DNA of 64,000 bases, taken from the NCBI GenBank assembly GCA_002708825.1, contig PAPF01000027.1, positions 31,502 to 95,501 on the forward strand, written 5' to 3'. The position numbers and the translations under genes were made by a program. This DNA is from Phyllobacteriaceae bacterium (GTDB taxonomy: Bacteria > Pseudomonadota > Alphaproteobacteria > Rhizobiales > Rhizobiaceae). The notes beneath the pieces are model-generated. The model was not told the origin of the DNA. It did not search any database and saw only the letters and a list, made by a program, of their open reading frames with translations. The stretch's first letter is position 1. Every line of letters starts with the position of its first letter. This document shows, one piece after another, positions 16,833 to 26,703 of the stretch.

Positions 16833-19800
16833 CAGCGCGCCTCCCGGACCTCCACGAAGCCTGCTGCCGTGCGCGCCGCGAATTGCGGCCGGTACATGTC
16901 CTCCACATGGGCAGCCGGATGCACGAACGAACCGGGCGTCACCGCGCGCACCATGTAGGCCAGTTGCAGCGCGCGATTGTCGCCCGCCGAGCGGTCGAAG
17001 GCGGCCACGAACCGGTCATCCAGGAATTCCAGATGCGCCGGATTGACGTTGCCCAGCCAGTCGAAGTTCTTCAGTTGCGCACTGCCGGTCAGCGCCGGAT
17101 TGTCGATCTCGAAACCGGCGGGCAGCAGGTCCGTGACGACGATGCGCGACGGCCAGGTGTTCAGTTCGGCGATCTGGAGCACCACCACCAACCGCTGGTT
17201 CTGCTCCACCTGTTGCAGGCTGGCAGGCCGGCCATCGAGCGTGAAGTAGCTGCGCGCGATGGTAAAGCCGTTTCCGCCAGCCGGCAGCGGATCGATCGGC
17301 GCGGCGACGGAGGTGACGACCGCCGTAACAGGCTCTGCGCCGTCATTGCGGACGGTGACAGGGGCATCCATCAGGTCGATGCCGGACCGGCGCACGGTGA
17401 ACGGACCGCCATGCGACATGCCGTTGACGGTCAGTTGCATGGTCTCGTTCTGCCCTGCCAGCGCCCGCGCGGCCAGCAGCATCCAGGCGTTCTCCTGCGT
17501 CGACGTATGCGGGCGGCGCTCCTTCTGTTCGGCGACGAACCGTGTCATCGCCACCATGCCTGCCGGTTCCGGCCTGCTTTCCGCCGCCAGCGCCAGGATG
17601 GCAGCACCGTCGCGCAGCTTGGACCCGTAATCGGAACGCGCAGCAATCGCCTGATCGGATTGCGCCTGCGCCAGGTCGAGCGCGGCACGGAAAAGCCGTC
17701 CCGACCGGTCGCCATCGCCGTAAAGCGACAGGCTTGCAGCCAGTTGCGCCCGCGCCATCGGGCTGTCGAATGCGTCCAGCTTCGTGTCCGCGTAATAACG
17801 CAGGTCCCCGGCGGACGCCTTGCGGTTGCGCGCCAGCACATAGAGCGCATAAGCGATCTCTCGCCCCTGCCCGCTGACATCGTTCACATAGGCGAGATTG
17901 TTCTCCAGGTTTCCTGTTGCCAGATCCATGGCGGCCTGCGGCACGTCAAATCCCTTTTCGCGCGCCCGCGTCAGGAAATCCGTGACATAGGCATCGAGCC
18001 ACAGGTCGCCGGAACCGGGCGACCACAGGCCGAAGGAACCGCTGGCTGACTGGAACGCGAGCACGCGCGCGATGGCGTCCTCGATCCGCTTGTCGATGGC
18101 CGGATCGCTCGCCTCGCCTTCCAGTTCCGACAGGTAGAGCAGCGGCAGCGCGCGGCTCGTGGTCTGTTCCGCGCAGCCATAGGGATAACGGTCGAGGCTC
18201 ATCAGCAGGCCCGGAACATCGAAGGCCGCCAGGCGCGTCACCGAGACCGATACCGTGGCATCCCGTATGACGCTGTCCGCCAGCAATTGCCGGTCCACCG
18301 TCAGGCCGCCGCCATTGGCGAAGAGTTCGATTTCGCGGCGAACCGTGACCGGCAGCGCGCCGGGCCGCACGGGGAATGCCACGTCATGCGCGACCTGCAC
18401 GCCATCGCCATGGGTGAGTGTCAGGGTCAGGCCGGCCGGTCCCGGCGCATTGGCGGTCACGGGGAGGCGAAGAACGCTGCGGCCGCCTTCTTGCAGCACG
18501 ATGCGCGCCGGCAGGCTGCCGGCAAGCGCCAGGGGGCCGCTGGTCTCCACGGCCACGGCATATTCGCCCGCCGGTCCGTCGGTATTGGCGATGTCGAAGC
18601 GAAGATCGGCCAGGTCGCCCGTTGCCATGAAGCGCGGCGCACCGGCGATCACCACGACCGGCTCGCGCACGATCACGTCCCTGGCGGCCGAACCGGTCGC
18701 CGTGGCGCTCCATGCCGTCGCCATCACGCGCACCGTGCCGTTGAACTGCGGCATGTCGAACCGCACCGTTGCATTGCCGTCTGCGTCCAGTTGCACCGGA
18801 CCGGAAAAGAAGGCCACGAGCCTGCCCTTGGGCGGGCTGCCCTTGGACTGCATGCCCGGACCATCGCCGCCCGTGCGCACACGCCCCAGCGCGCCCTGCG
18901 ATCCGTCGATCAGGCGGCCATAGACATCGCGAAGTTCAAGGCCCATCCGGCGCTGGCCGTAATACCATTCCTCCGGTTTCGGCGCCTCGTAGCCGGTCAG
19001 GTTCAGGATGCCGACATCCACTGCCGCGATGGTGGCGAACATCGTTTCGCCCGCACGCGCGCCCGTCACACGCAGCGGAATCTCGAACGCCTGCCCGGGC
19101 ACGGTCTGGTCCGGGGTCGCGATATCAAGCGAAAGCGTCCGTTCGCTGGCATCCACCGCCAGCCATTTCACGCCGATGGCCCGCCCCGGCATCCGGCTTT
19201 CACCGGCCGATCCGGGCCGGTAGAGCGTGGCGGTCACATAGGCGCCTGCCCCCCAGTCGTCGCCGACGGGAATTTCGATTTCGGCGCCCTCCGCCGGAAC
19301 GCTTGCCCGCAAGGTGGAAAGGACACGGTCAGTCCCGACCGTCACGACCAATTCGCCTGCAAACCGCGGCGAGACCTTCAGCCGCGCCGTTTCGCCGGCC
19401 CGGTAGCGTGCCTTGTCCAGCGCGACTTCCAGCCCGTCGGGCGTATCGAGCGAGGAGGTCTCCACATACCATCCGGCATTGAACTCGTAGCTCGTGATCG
19501 CGTCCGCACCCTCGACCTCCAGCCGGTACCGGCCCCAGTCGACGGGCATGGAAAGCGATACGGGCGCATCCGACCTGGCATCCAGCGAACCGCTCGCCGC
19601 GACGGTCGTGAAATCGGCGGCTTCATAGCGCCAGCTGTTCCCGTCGCGATACCACTGGTAATTGCGCGTCACACGCAGCAGACGCCATTCCAGCCCTTCG
19701 GCCGCCACCCGCCCGCCATCGGGATCGACGGCGATGACATCGAAGGATACCGTGGAGCCTTCCGGCGCCTGGTCGTCCGCGAAACCGGCCTTGATGCCGA

Positions 19801-22294
19801 TCATAATCTCCTGCGGCTTCACCGGAAGGGTGAGGCTGCGCTCTACCGCCCGCCCTGCGCCTTCGCGCATGCGGATCGTCACGGCCGCCTGAAGTGGCCG
19901 CGTCGTGGCCGGCAGCGTTCCGAGATCAATACCGACCTGCGCGCGCCCCTGCGCGTCGAGAACCGGAAGGCCCTGCAACGGCACTGTCGTCCGGCCCTCC
20001 TCGTCATCCTCGGCCAGGCCGAAAACATAGCCCTCATGGCCCGGCCGGCTTGCCACCGGGCTCACCTGCACCTCGCCTTCGATGGAAAGCCCTGCTGCCG
20101 GCGCACCATAGAGGAACCGTCCCGACACGACGACCGATCCGCCCTGCTCCGGATCGATGACCGGTCCGGACACCGCTTCCAGATCGAACTCGATCCGGTC
20201 CGGCACGAAATCCTCGACCAGGAATGTCTGCTCGGCGAGCGCGGCTTCCTTCGGATCGGCGTGGATGCGCACGGTCCACGCACCGCGCATGGCATTGTCC
20301 GGCAAATCAAGACCAACCACATGCCCGCCCGCCTTGGGCGCGGCCGAGACAAGGCGCCTGTCTTCCACACCGTCCGGCCGCCGGAAGATGAAGGTCAGCG
20401 GCAGGTCCTCGACCGCCTCCGCAGCGCCGTCACGCGCGAGCGCTGTCACGTGAACCGTGTCGCCGGCCCGGTAGATGCCGCGTTCGGCAAACGCATAGAC
20501 GTCGATGGCACCCGGTGCCGGGCGTCCTTCCACGCCGCGATCCGACAGGTCAAAGCCCGCGCGGCCGAGATCGAGGAAGACGAAACCGGCGCCTTCGGCC
20601 TCCGCCAGTACAAGCGAAGGCGCAAGCCCGCCCTTGGCCCGCACGAGACCGGCGTCGAAACGCGCCACGCCGTCGCCGTCGGTGACGGCCTCTCCGAGAA
20701 CCTCGTTGTTGCGGGCGATGAGCCGCACCGAAGCGCCGGCCAGAGGCAAGGCGGTGTCAAGCGAGCGGGCATGAACCCGCATTCCGTCGAGCCCGCTCTC
20801 GGCCGATAGCCCGATGTCGGAAACCGTGAACCATTGGGTCGCCCGGTTCTCCCAGTCGTCGGACCGCTCGCCGCTGGCCCTGGCGACAAGCGCATAGACA
20901 CCGGGCTGCCGTTCGGCCAGCACGGTCTCCAGCGGCAGGGCCGTGGTTGCTTCCCGGTTCAGTTCACCGGGGGTCTCCATCGTGCCGGACCACACCAGTT
21001 CGCCCTGGCGCTCCTTGATATCCTCTGCCTGATAGCCCGAAAGGCCCTGCAGGAAGCGCCCGTCCTCCATCAGGCGGGTCAGCGCGCGCGGGCCGATGCG
21101 GTAGAGTTGCAGGTCGACCGCTTCGGCGTTCACGGTCACCACCGGAATGGCCTGACGCCCCTTGGCGGGCAGGACGAAGTCCTCCCCGGTGAACCGCGCG
21201 AAGGGCTGCCGGTCGCGGACATAGACGGAGATGTCCACCGGCGATTCCAGCACTTCCCCGACAGCCGACGGCAGGCCGTCGCGCAGCGTCACAGCAAAGC
21301 GCTCGCCATGCCTCAGTCCGTTGACGCAGATCTCGCGGCCCTGCGCGTCGAAGGCTGGCGGCTCGCCGCCATTCAGCCGCACGAACGGCGCGTAGTCGAA
21401 GCCCTTGACCAGGTTTTCCGAAAGCTGCAGGCAGGCGCGCGGACTGGCCGTGTCGGCATCGACGGTATTGTCGACAACCCGGAATCCCTTGCGCGCCCTC
21501 AGATCGGCAAAATCGGCGCGCACCTGCGCGTTTTCCAGGAGAGCAAGCGAGGCCTTGTATGCCTCCAGCGCCGGGCGGAACTGGCTGCGCAATTCCAGCG
21601 CCTTGGCCAGTTCGTCGAGCGCCGCCGCGCGGTCGGCCGTGGTGCGCGACGTGTCATAGGCGTTGTAGGCGGCCGATGTGGCGAATTGCTGCAACTGGTA
21701 GCGCTCAGCGCCGCGTTCCGGCGTCATGGCGCGGATGCCGCGGGCAAGATCGCGCCAGAGCGCGGAAACGTCCGGCGTGAGCGACAGGGCGCCGGAAAGA
21801 AGGGCGACGCCCTGACGCGCATCCCCGCCATTGAGTGCGGCGAGACCTTCCTCGGCCATCATGAAGGGCGAACGCCCCTCGAAGCGGCGGGCGTTTCCGG
21901 CCAGTTGCGACCGGTATTTCTCTGCTTCCACGGGCATGGAATCGGGAATGAAGGCAAGAGGCGGCGGCGCGCCGAGATCCTCGCGCGCTTCCACGACGAC
22001 GCGGCCGGCTATGGCGCCGGCAAAACGGTTGAGCGCGCCATGGTCGCTCTTCAGGAAGCACCAGCCCGCCCGCACATTGTAGGTGAAGGCACGGCATTGC
22101 CTGTCGCCAAGACAGATCGCCTTGCATTGTTCCAGCGTGACGTCCTTTTCGGTCCTCAGGTCGAAACCGAAATAGTCCGCGTCCTCGACGGTTTCGATGC
22201 GCCGCACATCGGCCGCCATGGCAAGCTGAATGCTCGCCAGCGCCGCTGCGACAACCAGGATGAACCGTGAAAACGGGCGAGGAATGGACAGCAT
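16832..22294 (-). CDS. Bacterial alpha-2-macroglobulin with N-terminal PAN domain
   Basis: Large periplasmic protein of 1820 residues, of the bacterial A2M (YfhM/ECAM) type that traps proteases. Residues 1-27 form a signal peptide. A cysteine-rich PAN/apple-like module follows at about 33-90 (LEQCKAICLGDRQCRAFTYN). Then come MG-type beta domains (AYRAGDTVHVTALARDG-like motifs), the A2M central region and a thioester motif GCAEQ, with the cysteine at residue 1374 and the glutamine at 1377. The C-terminal helical domain follows (AYVTDFLTRAREKGF). No lipobox cysteine is obvious after the signal, so it may be soluble. It is cotranscribed with pbpC through a one-base overlap. Confidence 0.93.
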   Translation of the reverse strand: MLSIPRPFSRFILVVAAALASIQLAMAADVRRIETVEDADYFGFDLRTEKDVTLEQCKAICLGDRQCRAFTYNVRAGWCFLKSDHGALNRFAGAIAGRVVVEAREDLGAPPPLAFIPDSMPVEAEKYRSQLAGNARRFEGRSPFMMAEEGLAALNGGDARQGVALLSGALSLTPDVSALWRDLARGIRAMTPERGAERYQLQQFATSAAYNAYDTSRTTADRAAALDELAKALELRSQFRPALEAYKASLALLENAQVRADFADLRARKGFRVVDNTVDADTASPRACLQLSENLVKGFDYAPFVRLNGGEPPAFDAQGREICVNGLRHGERFAVTLRDGLPSAVGEVLESPVDISVYVRDRQPFARFTGEDFVLPAKGRQAIPVVTVNAEAVDLQLYRIGPRALTRLMEDGRFLQGLSGYQAEDIKERQGELVWSGTMETPGELNREATTALPLETVLAERQPGVYALVARASGERSDDWENRATQWFTVSDIGLSAESGLDGMRVHARSLDTALPLAGASVRLIARNNEVLGEAVTDGDGVARFDAGLVRAKGGLAPSLVLAEAEGAGFVFLDLGRAGFDLSDRGVEGRPAPGAIDVYAFAERGIYRAGDTVHVTALARDGAAEAVEDLPLTFIFRRPDGVEDRRLVSAAPKAGGHVVGLDLPDNAMRGAWTVRIHADPKEAALAEQTFLVEDFVPDRIEFDLEAVSGPVIDPEQGGSVVVSGRFLYGAPAAGLSIEGEVQVSPVASRPGHEGYVFGLAEDDEEGRTTVPLQGLPVLDAQGRAQVGIDLGTLPATTRPLQAAVTIRMREGAGRAVERSLTLPVKPQEIMIGIKAGFADDQAPEGSTVSFDVIAVDPDGGRVAAEGLEWRLLRVTRNYQWYRDGNSWRYEAADFTTVAASGSLDARSDAPVSLSMPVDWGRYRLEVEGADAITSYEFNAGWYVETSSLDTPDGLEVALDKARYRAGETARLKVSPRFAGELVVTVGTDRVLSTLRASVPAEGAEIEIPVGDDWGAGAYVTATLYRPGSAGESRMPGRAIGVKWLAVDASERTLSLDIATPDQTVPGQAFEIPLRVTGARAGETMFATIAAVDVGILNLTGYEAPKPEEWYYGQRRMGLELRDVYGRLIDGSQGALGRVRTGGDGPGMQSKGSPPKGRLVAFFSGPVQLDADGNATVRFDMPQFNGTVRVMATAWSATATGSAARDVIVREPVVVIAGAPRFMATGDLADLRFDIANTDGPAGEYAVAVETSGPLALAGSLPARIVLQEGGRSVLRLPVTANAPGPAGLTLTLTHGDGVQVAHDVAFPVRPGALPVTVRREIELFANGGGLTVDRQLLADSVIRDATVSVSVTRLAAFDVPGLLMSLDRYPYGCAEQTTSRALPLLYLSELEGEASDPAIDKRIEDAIARVLAFQSASGSFGLWSPGSGDLWLDAYVTDFLTRAREKGFDVPQAAMDLATGNLENNLAYVNDVSGQGREIAYALYVLARNRKASAGDLRYYADTKLDAFDSPMARAQLAASLSLYGDGDRSGRLFRAALDLAQAQSDQAIAARSDYGSKLRDGAAILALAAESRPEPAGMVAMTRFVAEQKERRPHTSTQENAWMLLAARALAGQNETMQLTVNGMSHGGPFTVRRSGIDLMDAPVTVRNDGAEPVTAVVTSVAAPIDPLPAGGNGFTIARSYFTLDGRPASLQQVEQNQRLVVVLQIAELNTWPSRIVVTDLLPAGFEIDNPALTGSAQLKNFDWLGNVNPAHLEFLDDRFVAAFDRSAGDNRALQLAYMVRAVTPGSFVHPAAHVEDMYRPQFAARTAAGFVEVREAR

Positions 22295-22393
22295 GGAAGC
22301 CTCCCGCTGTAGTTGACGCCCCTGTCAGAAGGGATGTTTCATCCGCTTTGCGCGAATGTCAACGGGCAAGGCGGGCGGGAGAGAGCCTCGCTT

Positions 22394-23296
22394 TCAGATT
22401 GGCAGGAAACCGTTCTCGCGGATCGCCTCGACCACCGCCTCCATGCTGTCCTCGACCGATGCCCTGGATGTGTCCACCATCGCTTCAGCCTTGGCATAGA
22501 GCGCCTCACGGCTGGTGAGGATGGACTTCAGCTCGTCCATCGCGGCCGGATTGCCTGCCATGGGCCGTTCGTCACCCTGGCCGCGCACGCGCGCCATGTG
22601 TTCTTCGGGCTCTGCTTTCAGCCAGATCGTGTGGCAATGGCGCAGCAGGTAATTATAGGTATCGGGCTCTGAAACGATGCCCCCCGCCACCGCCAGCACG
22701 AGCTGCTCATGCGTGGCAACCATGTTGACAAGGGCCTGTTTTTCCAGCCGCCGGTACCCTTCCTGGCCGTAAAGCGCGATGACCTCGTCGACCGGCATGC
22801 CGGCCACTTCCTCGATAACCTGGTTCAGTTCCACGAAGGCGACACCGAGTTTCTCCGCCGTCCTGCGGCCAAGCGTCGACTTGCCCGCCCCGCGCAGGCC
22901 GATCAGCGCCACGCGCCCGGCGCGGCGCGTACCTGTGTCGTTCGGGTCGAGGATTTCCATCACCCGCGCCCGCTGGTCACGGGTCGCCTGGCGGAAAAGC
23001 CGCATCAACGTGATGGCATCGGACGTCCAGGGATCATCACGGCCGACCAGCCATTCAACCTCGAAATCGAGCGAATTGGCGATCTTGCGCAACAAGGCGA
23101 TCGACACATTGCCGTCGCCGCCCTCCAGTTGCGCCAGATAGCGCTGGGAGACACCCGAGAGTTCCGAAAGCTGGCGCCGCGAAATCCCCTTGCGATTGCG
23201 TGCCATGCGCACACGCTCGCCGACCATGGCAATGAATTCGGTGATCTCGCCATCCTCCGCTTCGTTTCCTATGGTCTGGCTGGCCTGCTTCAACAT
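22394..23296 (-). CDS. boxR: BoxR regulator (XRE domain plus shikimate-kinase-like domain)
   Basis: Transcription regulator of the benzoyl-CoA box pathway, 300 residues. An XRE helix-turn-helix spans about residues 28-85 (RKGISRRQLSELSGVSQRYLAQLEGG). The C-terminal half resembles shikimate kinase with a P-loop GLRGAGKSTLG, and in Azoarcus BzdR/BoxR this half senses benzoyl-CoA. A well-spaced promoter lies upstream on the minus strand: TTGCCG at 23357-23352, 17 nt, TATCCT at 23334-23329. Two TGCA boxes embrace the -10, which suggests autoregulation. It sits at the 3' side of the boxC-boxB-boxA-thioesterase operon, 102 nt after the thioesterase stop. Confidence 0.95.
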   Translation of the reverse strand: MLKQASQTIGNEAEDGEITEFIAMVGERVRMARNRKGISRRQLSELSGVSQRYLAQLEGGDGNVSIALLRKIANSLDFEVEWLVGRDDPWTSDAITLMRLFRQATRDQRARVMEILDPNDTGTRRAGRVALIGLRGAGKSTLGRRTAEKLGVAFVELNQVIEEVAGMPVDEVIALYGQEGYRRLEKQALVNMVATHEQLVLAVAGGIVSEPDTYNYLLRHCHTIWLKAEPEEHMARVRGQGDERPMAGNPAAMDELKSILTSREALYAKAEAMVDTSRASVEDSMEAVVEAIRENGFLPI

Positions 23297-23325
23297 TGGC
23301 GTCCCCGGGCACCCGACTGGTTCGG

Positions 23326-23339
23326 TGCAGGATAATGCA
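23326..23339. promoter_or_regulatory. BoxR-type operator at the boxR promoter (two TGCA boxes)
   Basis: TGCA at 23326-23329 and 23336-23339 are separated by GGATAA. On the boxR strand the spacer overlaps the -10 TATCCT, which has a -35 TTGCCG 17 nt away. The site is therefore placed to block or modulate boxR transcription. Confidence 0.75.
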
Positions 23340-23398
23340 CCGGCAGGACCGCGGCAAGCTGCGTTATAATGCCTGAAACGGGAGGATGCCGGGTGGCG

Positions 23399-23839
23399 TC
23401 AGTCCGGGATGACGAGATGGGCGACCTTGTCGCGCACGAAGTCCGGCGCCTTGATTGCGGCCAGATGCGTCCGGGAATCCACGAACACCTCCACGAATTC
23501 GCCCTCGAAGCAAAGCACGCCGCCCTGGTAGCCCTTTACCGAAAAGCGGATCGAGCTCTCGCCAAGGCGCAACAGGCGCACCTGGCATTCAAGCGGATGG
23601 CGCGGCGTCACCGGTGAACGGAAATCGACCGAAAGATGGACGAAGGGCGTACCCACGCCCTTGTCGATGTTCATGCGGAACCAGTCCTCACCGACACGGG
23701 TTTCCCACCACGCGTCGATGGCCTCCAGCGCGAAATAGGGAATGCGTCCGGTATAGGCGATCCGCGCCGGGTCGCAATCGGCCCAGCCGACGCGGATCGT
23801 GTGCGTGAAGACCTTCTCGTCCTCAGTAGGTTTCGACAT
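23399..23839 (-). CDS. Acyl-CoA thioesterase, 4-hydroxybenzoyl-CoA thioesterase family
   Basis: Hotdog-fold protein of about 146 residues. The sequence TIRVGWADCDPARIAYTGRIPYFALEAIDAWWE has the catalytic aspartate of the 4-HBT group (Asp in the WADCDPARI segment). It would release free acids from aromatic or ring-opened CoA esters, perhaps relieving CoA trapping when benzoyl-CoA builds up. The start at 23839 overlaps the last 17 bases of boxA, so the genes are translationally coupled; a longer in-frame start at 23905 lies deeper in boxA. Position in the box operon gives the pathway link, not the exact substrate. Confidence 0.88.
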   Translation of the reverse strand: MSKPTEDEKVFTHTIRVGWADCDPARIAYTGRIPYFALEAIDAWWETRVGEDWFRMNIDKGVGTPFVHLSVDFRSPVTPRHPLECQVRLLRLGESSIRFSVKGYQGGVLCFEGEFVEVFVDSRTHLAAIKAPDFVRDKVAHLVIPD

Positions 23840-25025
23840 GGTAGCGTCCCTGTTCGCGCATGGCATCACGCAGGGAAATCCACTCCACTCCGGTGCTTTC
23901 TGCAATATTGGTCAGGGCCTTTTCCACACCCTCTTCCATGCCGCGCAGCCCGCAGATGTAGACATGGGTGTTCGGATCGCCCAGCAGTTCGGCGATCTCG
24001 TCTTCCTCGACCTTGAGCCTGTCCTGGACATATTCCTTCGGTGCGCCGGGCACGCGGGAGAAGACGAGGTGCTTGTTCAGGACCCGGTTGGGCACCTTGT
24101 TGAGCGGACCGAAATAGGGCAGGCAATCGGGCGAGCGCGCACCGAAGAAGAGCGTCATCGAGCCGCCATGGGTGCCCACGGTCCGCTGCCTGCGCATGGT
24201 GAAGGCGCGGAAGGGCGCCGAACCCGTCCCGGTGCAGATCATCAGCAGGCGGGCCTGCGGATCGTCCGGCAACAGGAAGGTCGATCCGAACGGACCCGTC
24301 ACCTCCACCTCGTCGCCGATCTTCAGGTCGCAGACATAATTGGAACAGACGCCTTTTTCCTCCCGCTTCACCGTCAGCGAAACGTTGTTGTAGTTCGGCC
24401 TCTCGCCGTTGCGCGGGCTGGAAACGGAATAGAGGCGCGGCAGGTGCGGCTTGCCCTGCGCATCCGTCCCCGGTGCGATGATGCCGATCGACTGGCCCTC
24501 CAGCACCGGCATGGACTGGTTGCCGAAATCCAGGATGATGTGGCGCACGTCGCTGTCGGCCCCTTCGGCCGTCAGGCGGAAATTGCCTGTTACCCGGGCC
24601 TTGGCCGGCTTGGAGATCGTGTAGAGGTTGACCGTCGGCTTGGAGGCAGACGCCGGCGCCCGCGACCGCCCGCCAGCCCCGGCATGGGCCTCGGCCAGCA
24701 GCTTTGCCATGGCTTCGTCCAGGGCTTCGACGGCCGTGTCGCCGCCCCCGCCTTCGCCGCCGGCCGCGATGTCCTGCTGTTCGGGCAGTTCGTCCCACGA
24801 GAACTGCTCTTCCAGCGTATAGGGGGTCGTCACCACGCGCCATTCGTCGATGGAGCCGGTAGGACACACCGGAATGCAGTCCAGGCAGAAATTGCACTTG
24901 TCGAAATCCACCACCACGTTCAGGTCGTCATGGGTGATGGCCTGGATCGGGCATGTGTTCTCGCAGGTGTAGCAGCGGATGCAGATCTCCGGATCGATGA
25001 GATGCTGCTTGAGCGGCTTGGTCAT
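23823..25025 (-). CDS. boxA: Benzoyl-CoA 2,3-epoxidase, reductase subunit BoxA
   Basis: Reductase component, 400 residues, that passes electrons from NADPH to BoxB. Two 4Fe-4S ferredoxin motifs open the protein: ICIRCYTCENTCPIQAI and CNFCLDCIPVCPTGS. A glycine/alanine-rich linker near residues 90-130 leads to a ferredoxin-NADP reductase module with FAD motif RLYSVSSPRNG, NADP motif CTGTGSAPFRAF and a C-terminal aromatic tail ending in Tyr. It lies downstream of boxB (134-nt gap with a hairpin) and overlaps the thioesterase gene. This domain order is specific to BoxA. Confidence 0.96.
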   Translation of the reverse strand: MTKPLKQHLIDPEICIRCYTCENTCPIQAITHDDLNVVVDFDKCNFCLDCIPVCPTGSIDEWRVVTTPYTLEEQFSWDELPEQQDIAAGGEGGGGDTAVEALDEAMAKLLAEAHAGAGGRSRAPASASKPTVNLYTISKPAKARVTGNFRLTAEGADSDVRHIILDFGNQSMPVLEGQSIGIIAPGTDAQGKPHLPRLYSVSSPRNGERPNYNNVSLTVKREEKGVCSNYVCDLKIGDEVEVTGPFGSTFLLPDDPQARLLMICTGTGSAPFRAFTMRRQRTVGTHGGSMTLFFGARSPDCLPYFGPLNKVPNRVLNKHLVFSRVPGAPKEYVQDRLKVEEDEIAELLGDPNTHVYICGLRGMEEGVEKALTNIAESTGVEWISLRDAMREQGRYHVETY

Positions 25026-25093
25026 GGTTCATCCCTCGGTCGCAGCGCTTGGGCGCCGTCGTTCTTCTGGCGAATGCAGGTCGCGGGAAGCAA

Positions 25094-25140
25094 ACAAGGG
25101 ACATGCCGATTTGGCAACTGCCAAGCACCATGCCCCTTGT
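25094..25140 (-). terminator. Hairpin between boxB and boxA
   Basis: ACAAGGGACATG (25094-25105) pairs with CATGCCCCTTGT (25129-25140) with one mismatch, and an inner stem TTGGCA/TGCCAA closes on a two-base loop. There is no strong T-run on the minus strand. It probably acts as a partial terminator or protects the boxB 3' end. Confidence 0.45.
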
Positions 25141-25159
25141 CCGGATTACCCGCCCGCCG

Positions 25160-26611
<1,452 letters not shown>

Positions 26612-26661
26612 TGTTCACTCCCGTTCGTTCATGACGTCGATGTTCCCGCATCCGGGGAAGT

Positions 26662-26683
26662 CCGGGCGCGCGTCCGCGCCCGG
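26662..26683 (-). terminator. Hairpin between boxC and boxB
   Basis: CCGGGCGCG (26662-26670) and CGCGCCCGG (26675-26683) form a perfect 9-bp stem with loop CGTC. No T-run follows on the minus strand, so an mRNA-stability role is more likely than full termination. Confidence 0.45.
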
Positions 26684-26703
26684 CAAATTCCGTGGCGGCC
26701 GCG

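Noticed and set aside
18287..20809. 840-codon open frame antisense to the alpha-2-macroglobulin gene
   Set aside because: Shadow of strong third-position GC bias; the real gene has signal, PAN and thioester motifs.
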